A stretch of 64,000 nucleotides of DNA, taken from contig OZ020585.1 of NCBI GenBank assembly GCA_963971535.1, positions 25,531,104-25,595,103 on the forward strand. The letters run 5' to 3'. Every line of letters starts with the position of its first letter. The stretch's first letter is position 1. Shown piece after piece: positions 53,205 through 64,000 of this stretch. The position numbers and the translations under genes were made by a program. The notes under the pieces are model-generated. The model was not told the origin of the DNA, searched no databases, and saw only the letters and a list, made by a program, of their open reading frames with translations. Source of the DNA: Notolepis coatsorum (Eukaryota > Chordata > Actinopteri > Aulopiformes > Paralepididae).

Positions 53205-53300
53205 TTGCGTCATCACGGGACGTCCACCACTCCGGTCATCATCACGGAACGTCCACCACTCCGGTCATCATCACGGAACGTCCACCACTCCGGTCATCAC
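53205..53300. repeat. 29-bp tandem repeat, three copies
   Basis: Units containing CGTCCACCACTCCGGTCATC and ATCACGGAA. Confidence 0.85.
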
Positions 53301-53824
53301 CACGAGACAGCCACTCACAGGGAGACGGGACAGGCGGTAGACAGTTTGCGTGATTGTGATGGGCGGACATGGCAATAGATACATGTGGTAAGCATATATG
53401 TGAATAGAATAGATATACAGTAACTATGTAGTAAGCATATTATGTGAATAGAATAGAAGTACTTAACCCAGCAATGAACTCAACGTCTAAACCACGTTGA
53501 CAGACCACAGACTGAAGATGGTAAGAAGCTGATCCATGGCCTCGGTGGTGCACGTAGAATAGTCACTGCAATCTTGGCCAAGACCCCGAGACATCCACCA
53601 CCTTGGTCAACACTACGAGCACTCAGAGAGATTGGGGACAGGGGTTAGAGAGTTCCCATGTTTGTAGTGGGGTGGAGATGGAGCAATAAATACATGTAGT
53701 GGGCATATGCATACATGGTGACAGTAGAATCAAAGTATATAAGATAATTGTGAAATTGAGTAATAGATGGAACTAAGAACTACTGCAAGCGTATGTATAC
53801 AGGATGCAGTGTTTCCCCTATATT
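53301..53824. other. Unassigned between cox7a2 and LINE remnants
   Basis: Weak similarity between 53340-53450 and 53650-53740 (GGAGATGG..AATAAATACATGTAG) suggests an old duplication. No gene. Confidence 0.35.
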
Positions 53825-54540
53825 CATTCATTCAATCTTTATTTATACTCGATAATACACTGAGTAATTAAACTCATTTACAGTGCCGTCGAGATGTTAC
53901 ATACACAAGTGTCACAGTGTGTTCATAAATATAAAGACATCAGACAATCAGAATAATTAAGAGCACATTTTAAAATACATTAAAAAAAATAATAAAAGAT
54001 ATTTTGAAAAGAATAAAATAGCTCAAATTAAAACGGGTAATAATTTAAAAACAATTGCATATTGTTGTGACCTGATTGGTCATTAAGGTTCTAAACCGAC
54101 CCATAGACACTAGAGTGTCTAGTTTCAGTGTTTCCTGCAGGGTATTCCATGATGTAGGGGCAAAAAAGCCAAAAGCAGATCTACCAAGTTCAGTACAATC
54201 TCTAGGCACTCTAAGTGTAAGCCAAAAACTGGATCGTGTACGACAGGGTCCAGTGGTCCATTCCAATAAAGAACTAATATAATTTGGACAATCTCTAATT
54301 ATGGCTTTATAGATAAAAAGATTGCAATGCAACTTACGTCTCTCTGCCAGAGAGGCCCACCCCACCTTATTATATAGGATACAATGGTGAGTACCATAAC
54401 TATCACTGGTGATAAATCTAATGGCTGAATGATAAACAGAGTCTAAGGGCTTAAGAGTGGAAGCCGCTGCATGTCTATAAATCACATCTCCGTAATCCAA
54501 AACAGATATGCATTAGGACCGCCGCTGCTATGAACTAGAC
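53825..54540 (-). mobile_element. LINE, C-terminal part with ATTC-type tail
   Basis: The minus-strand frame 54500-54045 encodes MDYGDVIYRHAAASTLKPLD, then HCILYNKVGWASLAERRKLH, LFIYKAII and TLRVPRDCTELGRSAFGFFA, and W-N-T-L-Q. This is a well-preserved LINE ORF2 C-terminus. It is followed by a 3' region that ends in ATTCATTCATTC (53823-53834). Same family as 21310-21690. Confidence 0.83.
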
Positions 54541-54859
54541 TATAAAAAAATAATTTCATTTGGGCTGTGGGGGGTGCTTAATGGAAAAGACTGACCTGAG
54601 GAAAAGGCTGCAGGGAGAAAGCACTGCAGTCTAGTCGATTTTGTGTTTTGAGCACAAAGTTCATCATAGATCTAGCCTCTTTATTTTGCTCTCAAAGTGC
54701 ACCAGATTGATGCATTTAACTTAAAAAAAAAAAAAAAAAAAGCAGAAAAGCAGACATGGGAGCAAATAGACATCCTCCTAACTAAACTAGACAGATTAAT
54801 CTTAGGGTCAGTCCCCGACCAGGTGAGATGAGGGTAGGTTGATATATAGCGTTTTTTTT
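54541..54859. other. Unassigned, with A- and T-runs
   Basis: A-run 54723-54741 and T-run 54852-54866. Confidence 0.35.
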
Positions 54860-55035
54860 TTTTTTTTACAACGTATGCCTCACATTCACCCATTCACTCA
54901 CACATTCACACACCGACGTCAGAGGCAACCATGCAAGGTGCCAACCTGCTCATTGGGAGCAGTTAGGGGTTAAGAGTATTGCTCAAGGACACGACAACAC
55001 GCTGCCAGTAGGAGCTGGAATGGAACTGGGAACCT
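54860..55035 (+). repeat. Dispersed fish repeat (CATTCACCCATTC type), second copy
   Basis: Homologous to 32806-33010 (CACACCGACGTCAGAGGCAA, CAACCTGCTCATTGGGAGCA). Confidence 0.78.
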
Positions 55036-55041
55036 TATTAC

Positions 55042-55959
55042 TAGGTGGCAAACAATGTAATCAAAAAAGTCAACCAAAGAACAAGATTCTTGTACCGGAT
55101 CTCCTCTCTGGTAAACAAGAATACCCTGAGGACTAGCAGGAGCACTCATTCAAGGGTACTACGACTATGCTTGCACCGCATGGTACAAAAGCACTTCAAA
55201 GGCACTAAAAACAAGATAACAAACATCATAAAACAAGCTGGTCAGACTACTGCTTGACCTTACTCCTAAAACACACCTCACCCCAGCCCGTTTTGACAAG
55301 CTAGGATGGCTTAGAGTAGACGACAGAGTACAGCAACTTGCAATGGGCCTGGTCTACAAGATACACTATACCACTAAGGTATCCATGTACATGTCGAGGT
55401 ACTTCCCAAAGGTCAGTGAATTCCACAAATTCCACAAAAACCAGAGGGAGTTCCACAAATCATGTGCAACCCAGATTCGACACATCAATGTGGAACGCCC
55501 TACCCACAGCCATAAAAAAATGTGAATCCCTACCCACATTCAAAACCGCTCTCAAAGAGCACCTACGGGAGGCTGCAATTCGAAACTGGCCCCCGTAAAT
55601 GTCCAAACACCCTCCCACCCCCTCCAAATGTACATTTCCCTCCCCCTCGTATGTATATATTTACTGTTAGGATCTCTGTTTAACAGTAGGTTACTGTATA
55701 TTTGCATATCTTGTATGTCACAAATGTAACTACTGTATATCTGTATGTCATAAATGTCATGATTAGATTAGATTAGATGAGTAGATTAGATTTTTTATAT
55801 CTGTGTATGTTGTGTATGTCATAAATGTCATTATGAATTGAAAATGGGGGACCCTGATGTAAACAAGACGAAAGTCTTTCTCTGGTCTGCATCCCCTTAA
55901 CAATTGTGTGTATTGAGCTGTACTGTATTGTACCCATTCTGCAATCTGTTAATACAATT

Positions 55960-56030
<71 letters not shown>
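55042..56030 (+). mobile_element. TCAA-tailed LINE, 5'-truncated with broken frame
   Basis: Reads NVIKKVNQRTRFLYRISSLV (55051-55110), MGLVYKIHYTTKVSMYMSRY (55343-55402), and MWNALPTAIKKCESLPTFKT with ALKEHLREAAIRNWPP in another frame. The full 3' region follows and ends in about 17 copies of TCAA (55962-56030). Frameshifts make it inactive. Confidence 0.87.
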
Positions 56031-56031
<1 letters not shown>

Positions 56032-57140
56032 GAGCGGAGGGGGAGAAACACAACCCCCCCCCCCAAAAAAAACATTACATTGTGATATTGATGTTGATTT
56101 ACTGTATGTGCACTGTCCCTGATTAAAAACAAATAAAATAGGATGTAGTTGTTAAGGACAAAATTCTACCACTTTCCAGGAATAGAAAAATAATAGAGTT
56201 TGGCTATAATAGAGGAATGTCATTCTTGTTGTGTGTTTTTACTTTTTTTGTCATTCATTGGTACACACACTAACACACTACCGAACAACCCTGTGCTCTC
56301 AGGAATGAGAGAAGTCCAGACATTGGCATTCAGCCTGTATGTGTGTTGCAGTCTTGGGTGGGATTGGCCAGGGGGACTGAATGATGTCAGACTGGGAGGC
56401 CGCCAGCATTATGCACCTGGTCTATTCCTCACTGTCTTATATAGACACCACTTTCTACCAACACTGAAGTGTACTTCTTAATTTGAGCACTAGAGGGCAC
56501 CAATGGTTAAAGAATAGGCTTGTAATCGTTTTGGCAGTAGAGATGGTAGATCTTAGTTTTAGCTTCACTCCGCACTGCAGAGATTATGCAATTTATCATA
56601 GTTACAATAAAGTTACAAATAGAGGTGGCCTTTTCGGCATATGGTGTTGCTAATAGCTCAGAATATACATTTTAGAGAACTCATTCGTTATGGGGGAGAG
56701 GCTATTGTAATAAGGGAGCATGGCTTCATTTTATTTTGGATGGTGGGTAATTATAAAAGATAGACAGAGTTTTAGCCAGCGAGGCAACATTTTCATTAGC
56801 AATTTTTATTTCAGTGGAACTGGCAACAAATGTGTATAGTTTGCAACCTGCGCGAGAATGTGCCTAGAATAAACTATATCCTGCTGACCTTAAAAAATCT
56901 GTTGTAAAAAATCGGATTATCTAGCGGCCCATCCAATCCTGAGCCGCCCCACCATTGTGTAGTAGGCCTAGTTAAAACACTTACATGTAAAACAGATTAA
57001 ATCGCCATGCCAAAGGAATGCTGGGAAGAATGCAGTTTCCAGAAGTGCATCCTTCCTAGGGGGGGGGTGTTTCATACATCACACTGGCAGCCACAGGCCT
57101 CCACCCCCCCGTTAGGTTTCGTAAGAGAAGCCCATGATGG
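56031..57140. other. Gene-free stretch upstream of col12a1
   Basis: Short C-run at 56055. 56200-57060 is non-repetitive. 57004-57055 (GCCATGCCAAAGGAATGCTG, then TCCAGAAGTGCATCCTTCC) could be promoter sequence of col12a1. Confidence 0.35.
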
Positions 57141-57358
57141 TCAAATGAGGAGTTGGGAACAGCCCCCTATTAAGTAGCCGATTGTGGAAAGATTCTTCCC
57201 ACTTGGAAAGAGGCTTTTCCCTTCTTGGACATCTTGCAGTTGGAGCTTCCAGTAGCAGGAGAGAGGAGAGAAGGGTCCAGTCTGTAGAGGAGGGGAGTCT
57301 GAGGACGCTGCACTGAAATTCTGTCGATTTATTATACTTTTTTTATTTGTTTGATTGG
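57141..57358 (+). other. Possible non-coding first exon of col12a1
   Basis: The segment ends at an excellent donor (ATTGG|GTGAGTACC after 57358), and the next good acceptor on this strand is at 58258 just before the coding exon. Human COL12A1 also starts its coding sequence in exon 2 (family knowledge). The 5' boundary is not defined. Confidence 0.4.
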
Positions 57359-58258
57359 GTGAGTACCTAACTTCATTGATACAAAACAAATAATGTTTGC
57401 ATAATTTTTATCATTACGGAAAAACATTTTTTTCGTTATTGTTACTAGAGAGGCTATTTGTTTCCCTGCTTTATACTGTCTTTTCAAGATATTGATTATT
57501 TATTTGTGGTGGAAATAATTGTCATAAACTGTCTAAATGTTGATCTCTATACTTTTGGTAGAGCTATTTATTTAAATGCAGTGCCTTTAGCTGGATTGAA
57601 TTTGCAGTATTTTGAAATTGGAATTTCAATTGACTCCATCATTCTAATCACAATATTTCTTTGAAATTATCACAATTTGGAGTTTTGGACTAAGACTAAA
57701 TCCACGAGTGTCCTTGTAAGTAATGTCGAATTGATTTCACGTCGTTTGACAAAAGTAGCCAAAATAATGTATATATCAAATCAATTTTTAGGAATTTCCA
57801 TCAAATTGACTATAATTTCCCCCGAAGGGCCACAGCAGGGGAGACGGTGAATGTGGCCCCTCAAATGCAATATATGTCCTGGTGCGCTAAGAGGGGCGCA
57901 CAGCCTATGCATCGGTAAAGAGATGACAGACATACGGGAGCTTATGGATTCTGATCATCTATATAGGGAGAATAATCTAAATATCCATTCTAGAAGTCAA
58001 CCTCTTTTAAATGTAATTGATAAAAACAAATTTACTCGGTGATGAATCTGATGATAAATGCGCCAGTCCCAATTTGGCAGCATTTCCCCAGTTACATTTA
58101 AACGAGGTGACTCGCCCATTCATAGAACTAGAAGTCATGAATTCGTCCCTTTGGCAGAACGCCTTCTAGTCACACCGAGCTGATTGATACATTCAGTCTT
58201 CCCACTCGTAGGCCTACTCATTGAATCTCAAAACGAAAAATGATCCATCTGTCCCCAG
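57359..58258. other. Presumed col12a1 5' intron
   Basis: No repeat or exon recognised. The acceptor CATCTGTCCCCAG is at 58246-58258. Confidence 0.4.
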
Positions 58259-58294
58259 ATTCATTCATGCATTGCTGACCCAGAAGAGCTCAAT

Positions 58295-63503
<5,209 letters not shown>

Positions 63504-64000
63504 GTAAGTACATACTCAGGCAAGATAGGGTTCATGCTATATTCTAAGCACAGCATCATTTGAATGTGAAGGCCTGTGATATAGACTACAGTAACTATAC
63601 AGTAACTGACACTCAAATCAGTGACAGCCTTTGAAGAGAAGTATCACCCGTATATATATATATATCTTATTCGCATGGCCATGGGTAGTTCAATCAGTAT
63701 CATGAACAACCATCCCCTCTAAAGCCTAAAACCAGAGGCCAACATCAAGCTGCTCCATCGGCTTTGAGTTTGTCAATTCATCGAATGTTTGTTTGAATTT
63801 CTTACATCCAAAATGTGCTTTAATTTGTAAATTCTTAGGTCTTAACCAGAAGTTGCATGCTCATATTCTGGCCGCCAGGGTAACTTTTTCCATCGCTTCC
63901 AATTTGTTCTCCGCGAAGCTAGGCGTCAGCTTGACACGGAGGATTAACGGATGGACTAGCTCGTCTTCTCGTTTCTGGCAGTGGGAGGCAGTAGCAGATG
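63504..64000. other. col12a1 intron running off the window
   Basis: TA repeats at 63651-63666. 63835-63960 (GGCCGCCAGGGTAACTTTTT and CTAGGCGTCAGCTTGACACG) looks like a dispersed fish repeat. No sign yet of the following von Willebrand A exon. Confidence 0.5.

Overview
This window is vertebrate nuclear DNA, almost certainly from a teleost fish. Coding exons are short and separated by kilobase introns with GT/AG borders. The background is dense in fish-type repeats: several LINE families, tRNA-derived SINEs, hAT, TTAA-target (piggyBac-like) and Tc1/mariner-like miniature elements, solo LTRs, and many micro- and minisatellites. I see no bacterial operon, phage, CRISPR array or rRNA.

Three protein-coding genes on the + strand can be supported exon by exon. 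(1) 24501-34412: three exons of a 155-residue protein matching the family of human C2orf50, now CIMIP5, a ciliary microtubule inner protein. (2) 47684-52493: four exons giving an 82-residue cytochrome c oxidase subunit 7A2. (3) 58259 to past the window end: the first exons of collagen XII alpha-1 (signal peptide plus first fibronectin type III domain). COX7A2 followed by COL12A1 in the same orientation is the order known from human 6q14, which supports both calls. C2orf50 lies on human 2p25, so its position here reflects a fish-lineage arrangement. A possible minus-strand exon (11463-11746) and a stretch resembling a conserved non-coding element (about 12690-13030) are weaker calls.

Layout. 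0-9 kb: a 25-bp minisatellite split by a LINE, then nested hAT and TTAA-target elements. 9.3-10.3 kb: a 16-bp minisatellite. 11-16 kb: candidate exon, candidate conserved element and several hairpin-type miniature elements. 16.9-21.7 kb: a pile of LINE fragments containing a TTAA-target element and a 34-bp minisatellite. 22.3-24.2 kb: solo LTR, LINE tail and Tc1/mariner-like MITE. 24.5-34.4 kb: the cimip5 gene, whose introns hold an L2-type LINE, a SINE with an 18-bp target duplication, and a long RNase H-bearing LINE whose reverse-transcriptase codons have expanded into a roughly 1-kb minisatellite. 34.5-47.5 kb: gene desert with a second solo LTR, SINE, L2 tails and hAT elements. 47.5-52.7 kb: cox7a2, with a LINE ending about 190 bp before its ATG and a minisatellite just inside intron 2. 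53-57 kb: LINE fragments. 57-64 kb: 5' end of col12a1 with large simple repeats in its introns.

Most long open frames in the window arise from stop-free tandem repeats or retroelement remnants and are not genes. The strongest observations concern how repeats and genes interact: tandem arrays inside LINE coding sequence, a LINE inside a tandem array, a LINE tail abutting a splice acceptor, a LINE in a promoter, chimeric LINE reading frames, and several insertions datable by exact target duplications. Family names for repeats were assigned from remembered hallmarks and not from a database search.
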